A stretch of 64,000 nt of DNA from Nitzschia sp. DOCU1 (Eukaryota; Bacillariophyta; Bacillariophyceae; Bacillariales; Bacillariaceae). Positions 45,694-56,621 of the stretch are shown piece after piece. The stretch's first letter is position 1. Each line of letters begins with the position of its first letter. The stretch is taken from NCBI GenBank assembly GCA_951394045.1, contig OX595993.1, positions 1,798,001 to 1,862,000 of the forward strand, given 5' to 3'. The translations under genes and the position numbers were made by a program. The notes under the pieces are model-generated. The model made no database searches. It had not been told where the DNA came from and saw nothing but the letters and a program-made list of their open reading frames with translations.

Positions 45694-47799
45694 TTACTTT
45701 TTCGCCCCTTTTCGCCCTGGTACACCTTTCTTTAGGTTTATATCCAGCACTCCTTTGGGTACGCTGTACTCCGAGCCCTTTACTCCGCCATGATTCGACA
45801 GAGATTCGTCCACGAGGAGCGCAGCAATTTCATCCACAATGTTTCCTTGGAACACAAGTTCGACGTGATTCTTTTTCAGGGCGGGCCTTCCAGATGAGGC
45901 CGTTGTCTCAATCGACGCGGAGCACGCCAAGCGCTTTGACACATCCTTCGAAAAGTAACTGGCATCTATCCCGTATTCTTCCAATCCTCTTACCCTCGTG
46001 ACGAATTTCTTGGATTGACGCATGGACACTTCAATCTCTATTTTCGGTGGCGCTCCCTTGGCTAGCTTTGTAATTTTGCTTCCAGGCATTTCCACCAGCG
46101 CATAGGCGGGTGAGAGCTTGGCTGTGAATTCCTTCACCAGGTCCTTTCGTAAGAGTCGCTCTGGAGTATCATTTTGCTTTTTGTATAAAATCTGCGTCAG
46201 CGGTCCATCCAAACTCACTTGGTCGCGAATAGCAAGTGCTTCCCTATCGACGTATTCATCAAGAATCTTTCGGGCTTCTGACGCAGTCAACATGCCAGTC
46301 CCTCTCCTTTCTTCCGAGGTGGCATTTACGGCTTTTACGTCGTCCTCGTTGAGTCTCATCAAAGATACCAAATGGTTGGGCACTGTGTATAAAGAGACCA
46401 GGACAATCTTGGATTTCTGTTCGTTTGAATTCGGTGAGGCAACGGAGTCTGGCCTCGCGAAGCCTTGAAAGTCGTCATGTTTCTTGAAGTACCCAGTCAG
46501 CATCGCCATAGGGTCGGTGTTTCGTGGATTAGATTTGTCAGGACCGGCTTGCAGTAATCCACGTTCTACCTGCACCTTTAGATATTGGCCGAATTGCTTG
46601 TAGGTTGTCGCTTTGAGGTCTATCGTAGTACCCGCAGGGCGACTAGGTATCACGCGTTGCGCATAAAAGGTACCAACATGCATGGGAAGGTCTTTATTTT
46701 TCAACAGCAAGAGAGCTCGAAGAACAGACTCGTGTAGCGTTTGATCTGGTGTTTGTGCCTCCTCCTGAATTTCCTGCGTTTGATCTGCTGGGCTTTCCAC
46801 TTGTGGAAGATTGTCGCAATCGTGGGTCGAAGTAGTAGAAGAGATTGCGTTGTCCGTGAGAGAAAGTTGTTCCACGGCTTTGCTAGCTTCGTCAACGTCG
46901 ATTGCTTGTTCAGCGGCATCCACGGTCTGATGCCCCTCCGAGTCGTCGGCCTCGGCATCCTCGACATCTTCAATGCTGGACTCGTCACCCGGCGAATCGA
47001 TGATAGGTAATACCACCTTTCCTTCCTGAAATCCGACATTGCCATAATTTCCGTCGTCAAACAGGTTCCCCCCTACCGTATTGTAGTACTTCTTGCCCGT
47101 GCACTTTTCTTTGGGTTGGGTGCTGGCATATCGCCATAAGTCGTCCCCGTAGGAATTCCATATCTCTACTCCTCTCCCCTTTGTTCCGACCCCTATTGGC
47201 TCCTGAGGACTCTTAATTTGACCAACGGCAAAAGGCTGAGGGTTTCCTTGCGCCACTATGGGTGCCATCTCGCTTCCTTTGGGCAAGGTTCGCATCCCCG
47301 CCCGCATCAAATCGGCACCTCTGCAGACAAACTTTGACACTTGTGACGGAACCAACACCGTGTTTTCTGGAGTTAGGAGCTGAGGTAGCGCACTTGCAAT
47401 CACGGCCCACATTGCGACTGTCGGCGTTTCGCGTACGACGTTGCTTTTCTCCTCCAATGCCATCCACACGAACTGAGAAGAAGCGACGTAGGGCCAAACA
47501 TCTGGTCGAGGCGCCTCGGCTGCACCAGTGGAGTTTGCGTCTTGAGACGGAGTTTTCAGGTAGAGGATCATGTTCCACGCTTTACCACCATCCATCTGTA
47601 TCGACCGCGAGGATAAGTTCCCTTGCATGAAAGTCGTGTCCAAAATCGAGAGCAACGTCGTTTCAGCCTCGGCCTCCAAGGTGGCAAAGGCTGCAAAATA
47701 AAGTTTCGCGCGCCCGAGGAGTTTCCGGCGATCAGACTTTCTCAGGGGGACGTCCACGGCCTTCTTCGGGCCCTCGGCGGATTTTTCTTTGTGGAACAT
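45694..47799 (-). CDS. EIF2D: Eukaryotic translation initiation factor 2D (ligatin)
   Basis: 701 residues, close to the family length (about 580-650) with an acidic linker. N-terminal pre-PUA region includes KSDRRKLLGRAKLYF. The PUA domain follows near residues 95-190 (VSKFVCRGADLMRAGMRTLP). Residues about 255-350 are acidic and disordered (SSIEDVEDAEADDSEG). A winged-helix/SWIB-like region follows (near 370-480). The C-terminal SUI1 domain is near 600-690: KFVTRVRGLEEYGID, FSKDVSKRLACSASI and VELVFQGNIVDEIAALLVD. eIF2D delivers tRNA to the P site without GTP and recycles 40S subunits. The gene sits between two direct repeats; its coding region itself looks intact. Confidence 0.88.
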   Translation of the reverse strand: MFHKEKSAEGPKKAVDVPLRKSDRRKLLGRAKLYFAAFATLEAEAETTLLSILDTTFMQGNLSSRSIQMDGGKAWNMILYLKTPSQDANSTGAAEAPRPDVWPYVASSQFVWMALEEKSNVVRETPTVAMWAVIASALPQLLTPENTVLVPSQVSKFVCRGADLMRAGMRTLPKGSEMAPIVAQGNPQPFAVGQIKSPQEPIGVGTKGRGVEIWNSYGDDLWRYASTQPKEKCTGKKYYNTVGGNLFDDGNYGNVGFQEGKVVLPIIDSPGDESSIEDVEDAEADDSEGHQTVDAAEQAIDVDEASKAVEQLSLTDNAISSTTSTHDCDNLPQVESPADQTQEIQEEAQTPDQTLHESVLRALLLLKNKDLPMHVGTFYAQRVIPSRPAGTTIDLKATTYKQFGQYLKVQVERGLLQAGPDKSNPRNTDPMAMLTGYFKKHDDFQGFARPDSVASPNSNEQKSKIVLVSLYTVPNHLVSLMRLNEDDVKAVNATSEERRGTGMLTASEARKILDEYVDREALAIRDQVSLDGPLTQILYKKQNDTPERLLRKDLVKEFTAKLSPAYALVEMPGSKITKLAKGAPPKIEIEVSMRQSKKFVTRVRGLEEYGIDASYFSKDVSKRLACSASIETTASSGRPALKKNHVELVFQGNIVDEIAALLVDESLSNHGGVKGSEYSVPKGVLDINLKKGVPGRKGAKK

Positions 47800-48162
47800 A
47801 CTGAATTGTCAGCATACGCCTTCATGAGACGATGTTAATGGAGAAGCTAATAGCGATGGATGAATGGATGAAAAAAGGCTGGGATGCGAGAGGCGGGTGG
47901 TTTCAACAGCAGAAAATGCGGGGGAGAGGTAGCGGTAAAGGGGGTGTTGATTTCTCTACTCCCGTCATTTGGTCACATGGGTCAATCTCTCCGTATTTTC
48001 ATGCCACCGCGCGTTGTTGCGCCACCGGTAAAACTACTCTTGAGAGATGGTTATGATCGATTGACAACTACTCGTCATTAAGTAGATACTATCGCTGGTT
48101 GTCTGCACTCTAGTCGATGGACGTTCCCTAGGATGGATCAGAAGACGAAGCGACAAGACTAT
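47800..48162. other. Intergenic with most of the right copy of the direct repeat
   Basis: Upstream of eIF2D and downstream of the large gene. Repeat copy B starts at 47910 and runs into the coding end of the large gene. A Thr/Met-rich plus-strand frame here is incidental. Confidence 0.6.
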
Positions 48163-48210
48163 CTAGTCGACCTCCAACAAATCTTCAAAGAAATGGCTGC
48201 TGGAAGATCC
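47910..48210. repeat. Direct repeat copy B flanking eIF2D
   Basis: Begins CAGAAAATGCGGGGGAGAGG and ends GCTGGAAGATCC. The last 46 bases (48165-48210) are coding sequence of the large minus-strand gene, so copy A carries an orphan copy of that gene tail. Confidence 0.85.
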
Positions 48211-51200
48211 CCGTTCTATCCCGTCAAAACCATCCATTCGTGCCGGAGGATCGGCAGGTCTACCTGTTACTCGTCGTGGAGGCGACATGGGAGGCGGGGG
48301 TGGAGCCACTCCCACGAGACGCTGGATAGTTTCGTTGGGTGCGTCACGATGCGAAGAAACTTGTTCTTGTATAGGACGGTTCAATCGTGGCAAGGATTCG
48401 TACAACGAAGAGGAGTGTCCTACTGCCACTAGTGGCCCTTCGTCCAGATCGTCATCAACAAGAGCTTGATGGGACGCTACACGTCGATTCGTGTGGCGTC
48501 GACGTATTCGAGCAGCCTTGACGGACTTGAGCCTTGCTACAAGTGAGTCGTTTTTTGTGGGGCGGGTACTGCTAATAGAAGAAAGGCCAATCGACTCGGT
48601 GATTTTCGCAAAGAAGGATGTAGATGGATTTCCATGCGTCTTTCGTGGCGTATTTTTTCGAGGCGGAGTCGATGGTTCGGAGGAATTGGGATACTGGACT
48701 TCCGACTGCTTTTTGGGATGCGTCGTTTGAGCCTCACTGTACTTGGAAGATCCCTTAAGGATTCCACCTGGCTTGCTCGGAGGGGCAGCTGCAGCTGGGG
48801 GCAGAGCGAGAACCGGGGCAGGCCCCTTCACAGCGGGATGCGTCCTACCGAAAAACCCACCACTGACAGGAGTTCGGGGTGGCGCCGAAAGATCAAATTC
48901 AGCCACTTGCAATCCCGGTGGCTCGGCTGGAATATCGCTTCGATTGATACCCTTCTCGCGTGATGCCTTTCGCTCTTGATGAGCACGCTGTCGACTGAGT
49001 AACATCATGTGCCTGGTCTCCATGAGAACGTCATAGTCTTTGTCATACGGCGAAGGAACGGGGGGCAAAGGTGTCAAATCCGAGAAACCAGTCAAGAAGG
49101 ATCCCGTGTCGCTCCCAACACTGCCAGAAACAGGACGGTGTCCATCGTGTGCTGTTTCGGTGACAGAACGGCTTGCTGGAGCTGCCGGGGCCGGAGGCGT
49201 TGCCCGACCCGCAGTAAGAGGAGCCCGCTGCTGCTCAGCGGTGCTGTGAGATGGTCGCTGCATTGGACTTGGCGGAAATGCTGCGACTCCGTTTCTCAAA
49301 TTTTTAACTTTGGAGAAGTCGATCCAATTGTCGTCGTCCACTGCAGGCCACTCGATACCATCAAACGGGTCTTCGGCCGATTCTGAGTCTCCCTCGATAG
49401 TGATACCAGAAGAAGCGAATGAAAATGATTTGGCAATGTGTTCGATGTCCCACCCACTTTCGGTTGCCTCCTCCACCCTTTTATCTTCGACTCCAGCCGA
49501 AGAGATAGGTTTGGGCGGCGTAGATATGTCAGTATTTCGACTGTCCGAGCCTAGAAACGAAGCAATTTCTGCGTCAACTTCCCCAGCATTTGAAGTAGTC
49601 AGTGTCTCCAATGACTGGTTGGTCGAAAGCTTCGGGGCCATATTGTATTGAAATTCAAAGTCCTTGCTTCCTTTCGCATGTATCAGCGTCGGATCCGTCA
49701 GGATTGAAATATCCGCAATCGAGGGATCTAGCGTAACGCCATCCGTATTTTCGGTATCGGTCGACCGGCCTTTTGAATCGTTACGGGATAGTTGCCCTTG
49801 AGGGGCTTGGTCCTCCCAGACCCAACGGGCACCAGGAGTCGCTGGGTTTGACAACTCTACACTTGATCCTTTCTGCCCGTCCTTGCGGAAGATTTCGCGT
49901 CCCGTTTCGGGCCCTGGATCTTGTGCCTGCCTGCGTTCGCCGTCATGTTGTTTTTCCCGTACCGATTGATTGGTCTTTTTGAAGAATCCAGTAGCCGTTG
50001 CTTGCTTCGGGGGGGTTTCGTTATGCTTGACATCATGTAGAAGTGAGGGGTCATAGGAGCTGGCCCCAGCACTTTCAGAAATATGGTTTGTGTTTGACTT
50101 GGCGATGCGCTCGTTTTGCGATTCAAGGGGGGCTTGTTTGGCGGCCTGGTGCCGGTTGGCCCAACGGTTGAGGCGCTGTTGCATGGTCGGCGGCGCAGTC
50201 ATTTTCTGCGGGGCATGAGCCGCTGCTGGCGTCGCGCTTGGAGATCCCGAGAATTTGAGGAGCCGCTCTTTCATCGCCAGGAAAGCTGTTGGCGTCGGTC
50301 CTCGAACGCGGCTGCTGTGTGTGCTGATTGTGTCATCTTCGCACTTCTCGACTGAGCCACCCGTTGCCTTCTCCGTTTGGTCGGTGCTGGTGCGTTGAAT
50401 ATACTTATCCATACTGCCACGTGAATTGTTCACTTCCGTCCTTTCCGACTTCTCGAAGCTGGTTGAGGCAATATGATTCAAATATTGTGCTGTTGGAGGG
50501 GCAGAACTATGACTGCTGTCCGTCTTTTCAGGCTGGGGATTTGCATGGATCCCAAAGGACTCATCGGGTGTGGGTTCTGAAGCACGCCTAGGACGACTTA
50601 CGAATGCCGGTGGTTCAGCAATATGCTGAGATTGCTGGGTCTCCTTCCCATCGGACGGCGTCGGGTGAACGACCTGTGGCAGCAATTTTCTTTGGGTTTC
50701 GTGGGCAGGTGCGGTACTTGCAGGTGCTACAGGACTGGACCTCGTCACCGATGCGATTCGGGAATCATTTCTTCTTTTTAGAAATTTCGGAGAGGTCTTT
50801 TCTGGTTCGAACCGTGACCTCAACTGGCTCACCACAGCTCCACTCAAACGCTTTTTTCGGCCCTCAAAGAGCTCTCTCAAGCTTCTCACGCTCCCCTCGT
50901 CATCCCCGCTATCATCATGGCCGTAACCAGCCTTTATTTGCCTTTCGAGCCTTTCCTTCAAGCTCTGGAAGCTGGAATTATCATCCTCTTCGTCCTCCGG
51001 ATAATAGCTCTGCGAGGTACGACCTTCAAAAAAGTCTCGTAAACTCTTAACACTTCCCGAATCGTCGTCGTCGGGGCGACTATGGTCATTTCGATAAAGG
51101 GATAGACCTTCCGTGCTTCTATCGTCCTTTTTTTCTTCGCTTGTCATTGCAGCGATATGAGCACCCATGATAAGGGACTGCCTAGAGGTAGATGATGTAA

Positions 51201-53574
51201 CTTGGGTTTGGTGCCCAGTGCGCTGTGCCATGTTGAACGCCTGGATCATTTCCTTAACAGAGCTTTGCCTCTTTGGAGGGACGATTGTGGGGGAGTCTTG
51301 TAACCGTCTCGAAGCAACGGAGGAGTTTGGTGCAGTCGTCGTACTTGGCGTCACATTTTGAGGCGGGAGGACGCGAGCACCGTCGGTACGCGATGAAAGA
51401 GAACGTCTCGGTTCTACAAGATTCTGCTCCTGACTGGTGTTCAAGATATGGACCAATTCAGTATCGTGTCCGGTACTCGTACTATCCACTCTCTTCACGT
51501 CACCCACAGAGTCACCAGACAAAGAGGAGCTGAGCGCGGATTCGCCTTCCCTAGAGCCGAAAGATTGAGGACCGCGGCAGAAGATTGGGTCCGGTTTGGC
51601 ATCCTCGGTTCTAGGTTGTTTCTCTACCGCAAACCGATCCACCTGAAAGCCCTCAAAATTAGGCTTTTCTGCGCGACCGACTGGGTCTTGGGGTTCCTTC
51701 TCCAGTACGACCTCTCTAGTTGGGGGAGAATCCATGGACTTTGACCTTGTAAGTACCTTCGGACTTCCCGGCTTGTCCCAGTCGTGAGACTGTGAGCGAA
51801 ACTTCCTTAATGGAGACTGGGAGTCGTAGGAGAAGTCCAATCGATCAAGAGAAAACAAAGGCTGGATGGGATTGTCCGTGGGGTTAGCCAAGGCATTGAC
51901 TGGAGTCTTGTCCGACGTGGATAGGGTGGAGGCGTTGGAGGAATCAGAGAATCGCCGTTGAAACACTTCATGCGCATTTGGAGTTTGCCGTGCGTTGTAT
52001 CGAATGAACGTTGAAGCCTTTTTCGTCCCGTCAGCCACGTCCGGGATCAGCAAAGCATCTGTAGCAGAGACACTTGATGTTAACTCTCCCGACGAAGCCG
52101 GTTGCGGGCTTCTAGGTTGCGGCATGGGATCGTCTTCCTTCATGTAAAACCTTAGCGGCGACTTCGCAGGGAGTTCGTCGTCTGGGCCCACCTGACTTTG
52201 TGTCGGCGGAGCATTGGTATTGTGCCCCCGGGCAGTTGGTTTCAACCTTCCCCTTAGGAGGCTCCTGCCTCCTATTGATCGACCCCCATATATTTTGCGA
52301 CCAACCGACTCCTCTGCACCTGCCTCTGCTTTCAAAGCAGATCCCCAGACATTCCCCGCACCAATCGGGTCAGAATCATTGGGTAAAATCGTGTTTCTAG
52401 GTTTCTGAAGCCACGGATTTCCACTATGGTTCGATGAGGCCATGCCCATATCAGGCTCGTCGAGTTGCCCCCCTCCATCAGTAGAGAAAGAAGACGAACG
52501 TGCATCAAATAACGCTTCCGTTTGCATCCGGAGATCTTGACTGTATGTGGTCGATTCTTCGTTTGTCGACATTTCGTCAAACAAACTTTGCATTTGACCA
52601 ACGTTCCCAGATGCTGTTTTCGGTGGCATCCAGCGACGAATCGGCGGTGGATAATATCGCGGTGGGGGAGGATTCCGCTTCAACATGCCCCTCGCAAGAT
52701 TCGCCATGATTTCTGTGGGAGCACCTGCCTCCGAATCTACTGCGTCCTGATCCACGGCTGGGATAGGTTGCCTAGCACGAAAACTGTTCAAGTTTTCCAT
52801 CCTTCGAGCGAGGTACACACTCTCGGCGGATCGATTGGGAGTTCCTACTGGAGGCATCTCATGCGGTAATGGTGCCGGAGGATCGGATGCCATTGGCCGA
52901 CGTGGGGGTGACCGAGGGTTTGTTTTTGGAAAGGCAGTGCCGCTGCCTGAAAAAGAAAATCCATTGCTATACCCCCGTGGCTCTTGAGACCGGGGCCAAG
53001 GATTATGACCGACCGAAGTATGGCGACGCCGTTCCGCTGATTGCTCGGGAGTTCGTAGCAACAACGGAGAAGGCGAGCCTGCACCAGCGATGGGACTGCT
53101 TGGATACGAATCATCTTCAAATGACTTGTCAAAAATGGAGTTTTCCATGTCCACCGAAAGGTGGGCAGGTCTTCGACTGTGTTGATGAGAGGAAGACGAT
53201 TCAATGGAGCTACACTCGTCCTCGATCCCCAACGGACCTTCTCCGCTCGTAGTACTATAGGCAGTATCAGCAGGGAATGCATGGCTATTCAATCCAGTGC
53301 TCTTGCGAGACGCTACATCGGACCTCGAACGTGTATCCAAACTTGTCCAGGAAGTGGAAGAATCCAGCGCCGCAGTCGGTGCCGTTTGTCCACAAGAATC
53401 ATTGAGACCCACTCGACTCATGCTATGCCGTCGCCTCTCGGGTGTACATCGGGCCCCCGAAGGTACGGTGAAAGCCGCCAAGTCGTGGCCACCGCACGAA
53501 ATGGCCTCCAGATACCGGCTGGCAATGGTTCCTCCCTTCCGCTGCGGCGAAGAGGAGGCATTTGGCATCACCAT
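48163..53574 (-). CDS. Very long disordered protein with SLRELFE-type helical repeats
   Basis: 1803 residues from the ATG at 53574 (MVMPNASSSP). The frame is open 90 codons further upstream but has no ATG there. Composition is Ser/Pro/Arg rich with many SP and TP phosphosites. No known domain. In the middle, acidic-flanked motifs recur: GSVKSLRDFFEGRTS, SSFQSLKERLERQI and GSVRSLRELFEGRKK, then SQLRSRFEPE and later AFLAMKERLLKFSG. Such short amphipathic LxxxFE helices are common in actin-associated and scaffold proteins; this is an analogy only. Arg-rich tail region (KAARIRRRHTNRR) and a terminal acidic helix SSHFFEDLLEVD follow. Its 3' end is duplicated at 45530. Probably a cytoskeletal or cell-cortex scaffold, but function is unknown. 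Confidence 0.65.
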   Translation of the reverse strand: MVMPNASSSPQRKGGTIASRYLEAISCGGHDLAAFTVPSGARCTPERRRHSMSRVGLNDSCGQTAPTAALDSSTSWTSLDTRSRSDVASRKSTGLNSHAFPADTAYSTTSGEGPLGIEDECSSIESSSSHQHSRRPAHLSVDMENSIFDKSFEDDSYPSSPIAGAGSPSPLLLRTPEQSAERRRHTSVGHNPWPRSQEPRGYSNGFSFSGSGTAFPKTNPRSPPRRPMASDPPAPLPHEMPPVGTPNRSAESVYLARRMENLNSFRARQPIPAVDQDAVDSEAGAPTEIMANLARGMLKRNPPPPRYYPPPIRRWMPPKTASGNVGQMQSLFDEMSTNEESTTYSQDLRMQTEALFDARSSSFSTDGGGQLDEPDMGMASSNHSGNPWLQKPRNTILPNDSDPIGAGNVWGSALKAEAGAEESVGRKIYGGRSIGGRSLLRGRLKPTARGHNTNAPPTQSQVGPDDELPAKSPLRFYMKEDDPMPQPRSPQPASSGELTSSVSATDALLIPDVADGTKKASTFIRYNARQTPNAHEVFQRRFSDSSNASTLSTSDKTPVNALANPTDNPIQPLFSLDRLDFSYDSQSPLRKFRSQSHDWDKPGSPKVLTRSKSMDSPPTREVVLEKEPQDPVGRAEKPNFEGFQVDRFAVEKQPRTEDAKPDPIFCRGPQSFGSREGESALSSSLSGDSVGDVKRVDSTSTGHDTELVHILNTSQEQNLVEPRRSLSSRTDGARVLPPQNVTPSTTTAPNSSVASRRLQDSPTIVPPKRQSSVKEMIQAFNMAQRTGHQTQVTSSTSRQSLIMGAHIAAMTSEEKKDDRSTEGLSLYRNDHSRPDDDDSGSVKSLRDFFEGRTSQSYYPEDEEDDNSSFQSLKERLERQIKAGYGHDDSGDDEGSVRSLRELFEGRKKRLSGAVVSQLRSRFEPEKTSPKFLKRRNDSRIASVTRSSPVAPASTAPAHETQRKLLPQVVHPTPSDGKETQQSQHIAEPPAFVSRPRRASEPTPDESFGIHANPQPEKTDSSHSSAPPTAQYLNHIASTSFEKSERTEVNNSRGSMDKYIQRTSTDQTEKATGGSVEKCEDDTISTHSSRVRGPTPTAFLAMKERLLKFSGSPSATPAAAHAPQKMTAPPTMQQRLNRWANRHQAAKQAPLESQNERIAKSNTNHISESAGASSYDPSLLHDVKHNETPPKQATATGFFKKTNQSVREKQHDGERRQAQDPGPETGREIFRKDGQKGSSVELSNPATPGARWVWEDQAPQGQLSRNDSKGRSTDTENTDGVTLDPSIADISILTDPTLIHAKGSKDFEFQYNMAPKLSTNQSLETLTTSNAGEVDAEIASFLGSDSRNTDISTPPKPISSAGVEDKRVEEATESGWDIEHIAKSFSFASSGITIEGDSESAEDPFDGIEWPAVDDDNWIDFSKVKNLRNGVAAFPPSPMQRPSHSTAEQQRAPLTAGRATPPAPAAPASRSVTETAHDGHRPVSGSVGSDTGSFLTGFSDLTPLPPVPSPYDKDYDVLMETRHMMLLSRQRAHQERKASREKGINRSDIPAEPPGLQVAEFDLSAPPRTPVSGGFFGRTHPAVKGPAPVLALPPAAAAPPSKPGGILKGSSKYSEAQTTHPKKQSEVQYPNSSEPSTPPRKNTPRKTHGNPSTSFFAKITESIGLSSISSTRPTKNDSLVARLKSVKAARIRRRHTNRRVASHQALVDDDLDEGPLVAVGHSSSLYESLPRLNRPIQEQVSSHRDAPNETIQRLVGVAPPPPPMSPPRRVTGRPADPPARMDGFDGIERGSSSSHFFEDLLEVD

Positions 53575-55517
53575 GCTCCCAGTGATTCTTCTCCTTGATG
53601 TGCCACGGTTTCTTTTGGGTTCAGAAGTCAGCCGCCTGCTATTTGGTATGTCTAGTTGTTGTTGTACTGGATGGACTCTCACAGGCCGCTCATTGCCCTC
53701 GATCCAACACCTCGATCGGAAAAGTTTTCTACCGCCGATAGCTTTGCTTCCACAAGAATGGTGCGCGAACGTTGAGCTGGGGGGCGTTTCGTGAGTAGAA
53801 TCAACGGAGCCGCCTCCTATGTAACCATACGATTCAGTAAAAGATTATATTCATACTTGAAGATTATACACAAAGGTGCGCCTTGGGTGAGACATATGCG
53901 CATACTTCCCACCAACACAAAAATGAATGCGGCGTGCCAAGGGCGGTTTTCCGAACGAACGAGGAAGGCAGTCTTGGGTGCATCATGACGAAAGTCGTTC
54001 AAGATTCATCACTCCAATGATCCAAGACCCATTGCTGCAGATTCAATGCGATTGACAACGACAACGGGGAATCTCATGCCACTCCATTGACCCATTATTT
54101 TCCCCTCTTGATAATTCTTTTACCCAGTATAAGGCGTCGTTGATGGAATGCATGGAAGAATTCAGCAGACGGCAAGCCACCATGTCTCATACCAGCACAG
54201 ACTACACGGCAGGAGGCATCCTCCGCCGAAGGATCCTGTACATAATACAAAGATGTCCAGATCAGCCTTTCCTCATGACATACGTTGATCCGTGTTCCTC
54301 TTCACTACATGATGGTTATTATTTTGGCACAAGGAGATGAATTGCCCTGAGTTGGAAAGTCATTGGGTCGCCACGACAGATGACGTCTGAAATCTTTCTT
54401 CTTGTTTGCGATCCAAAAGATTGTCAACGTGCACTTGGTTGGCTCCGAGAGTCTTATCCCAATGATTCAGCAGAGTCTTTCTTGCTGAAGTAGCGACAAG
54501 ATTTGTCTGGATGGATCGTCTCCCCAGGTGCTGCCAAATATTTGGGGTTTCCATATGTTCATAATTCATGCGCAATTTCAGTGGTTCAAAAGGAAAAACA
54601 CCAGGAAAAGACCACGAGGGTATGCTTCCATCCTGTTCACCAACAATCAGAAAGGCTACCAGTAGTAGCTGGTGAGCGGCAATAGTAACAATTGCTCAAT
54701 CTATGGACAAGTCTACCATGAAAGAGAACATTAAGTGAAGAATACACCTAAGTTGACTCGAGGCGATATAAACAGATGATGCACATTCTAAACTTGCCGC
54801 TCATAGACGATGGATCCAACAGAGGCATTCAGGAGGAGTGTCGCATACTTTGGTGGAGGTTGTTTTCGCAGTACGGCTCTTTCGTCAGTTGATACCTCTC
54901 GGTGTTTGAAAAAAAGCTACTAACTAGTAGCTATTTTGTACTTTTAATGCCAGCTTGTCGGCGTTCCTTCATTATCAAACATTTACTGCTTGCTCTACTC
55001 CCTGTTCTACTGGTAGCTAGCTCCTTCCTCCATGGTCCCATCCGACTGAATCGAATAATCAATCGACTTGCATGGTGTCTACCGTATGCGAGCGCGGCGC
55101 TGGCTGTGGATGGGCCGTCGTTAGGAACGTTAACAACCGCCTGGTACATTTTCTGCGTAAATCTCTACTGGTGACGCCATCTTTCGAGGCCCAATGAGAA
55201 TGCTTTATGTCACAGAACATGGCGACGCGGTTCGGTCCGCTCGCGCGGTCCGTCGCGGCGCACAGTTGATGCATCTTCATCGTCGAGTGTCTCCCTGTGT
55301 TATCGTTCATGGCTTTGTAAGAAGCTTCCTGTGGTTGTCTTTCCATCCAAAGTGTGCCCTTCCCGTCATTGCAACTAGTCTTTGGAGCATCCAAGACCCT
55401 CTTGCATTTCTGCAGAGCTCGTTCAACCCTTTTGTAGTGCCACATTTTGAGCATCGTTCGTTGCAAACGCAAAGTTTTTGCTGATTTGGACATCCACAGA
55501 AGATATTAGCCTTTGCC
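53575..55517. other. Long intergenic region
   Basis: About 1.94 kb between divergent genes. The part next to 53574 is open in frame with the large gene, without an ATG, back to a TAA near 53852. Only short frames elsewhere; none has domain content. No tRNA or repeat recognised. Confidence 0.5.
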
Positions 55518-56621
55518 ATGAGTTTCACCCATCGCCGTTTAGCTGAGCAACGACGAATGATGCGTCATGGACCGCGTCGTCATCACTTTCTTGGCGACTT
55601 GACCATGGAAGCCCAAGGTGCGGCGAATGACGAGGGTGATGCTGACGATGGTGATCGGGGAGTCGATCATCGGCTCGAGTTCATCCTGGCGGCAGGCACC
55701 AATGCCGAGAACGGGCTGGAATGGTTCGAGATTCGTCGATCCCAGCGCCCCAAGCCGCGCTATAGTTACGGGAATTCTTTTGAGGAATGGATCCGCCGTG
55801 AGCAAACAGACTTTCAACTCCACCTGGGACACACCAAGTGGAATTTGAATAGGAGCTCCGTATATTTGCACCACTTCGGTCCGCCTCAAGCCGAGCGCTT
55901 GATGCTCAAGCGCGTTCGGGCGTGCATTGGATGGGCTATCCATGGGCTTGTCTTGGAGTTTCTAGACGGAACTCGGCTGGGGTATGTGAGTGATGTCAGC
56001 TCGATCCATGACGATCAGGGCATTGACCGCCGACGGCCGACTCCCTGGGTAGACATTCAACCCGGTGACTACGTTCGATCGGTCCGAGGATCAGACCTTT
56101 CCCGCAACTGCTTCCTTTGCCACAGCGTTCATTTCGAAATGGCGTCTGGACGTACCATCTCCTTTGAATCTAGTCACGAGCCTTGGAGAGGAAAGGCTTT
56201 CAAGTATGATCTTCCTGAAGGGGCACTGTTGCAATATGTTTCGTGCCGCGAAGGCCGCTGCATTGGCTTAACTGGGGTCGAAACGAGCATGCATTTACCA
56301 ATTAAATCGATCCAACGCGTCCAAACACTCCCTAAACCCTGTCGCGAGAGGTACAAGTTCCTGCAACTCGTATCTCATCGTGTCGAGGCCAACCTGGAAA
56401 AGATCGGACTCAAACCGCTGGGTCGAGACTTATGGGGCAGCATTATCTGCGACTATTTGTCCTGCTACGACTTGCAAGACCACGAATCATCGGCTTTGGG
56501 GCGCCTTTTGAACAAACGGTCTAGCAGTTCTAGCAGCGAAGAAGAAAAGGAAGAAGCTGCTCAACCTGAGAAGCAAGCTAATCTTGCCAGGGAGAGAGAA
56601 GTCACCGACATGGAGTCATGA
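55518..56621 (+). CDS. Hypothetical protein with a jacalin-like beta-rich core
   Basis: 367 residues. The N-terminus is basic (RRLAEQRRMMRHGPRRHHF) then acidic. The middle has alternating beta-strand patterns: ACIGWAIHGLVLEFLDGTRLGYV, WVDIQPGDYVRSVRG, SVHFEMASGRTISFES, GKAFKYDLPEGALLQYVSC and CIGLTGVETSM. The spacing recalls a jacalin-type beta-prism (IxxGxxVxSVxG followed by G[RK]xxxFGS), possibly a carbohydrate-binding fold. A Ser/Glu-rich tail (SSSSSSEEEKEE) follows. The fold assignment is tentative; no catalytic motif seen. Confidence 0.6.
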   Translation: MSFTHRRLAEQRRMMRHGPRRHHFLGDLTMEAQGAANDEGDADDGDRGVDHRLEFILAAGTNAENGLEWFEIRRSQRPKPRYSYGNSFEEWIRREQTDFQLHLGHTKWNLNRSSVYLHHFGPPQAERLMLKRVRACIGWAIHGLVLEFLDGTRLGYVSDVSSIHDDQGIDRRRPTPWVDIQPGDYVRSVRGSDLSRNCFLCHSVHFEMASGRTISFESSHEPWRGKAFKYDLPEGALLQYVSCREGRCIGLTGVETSMHLPIKSIQRVQTLPKPCRERYKFLQLVSHRVEANLEKIGLKPLGRDLWGSIICDYLSCYDLQDHESSALGRLLNKRSSSSSSEEEKEEAAQPEKQANLAREREVTDMES

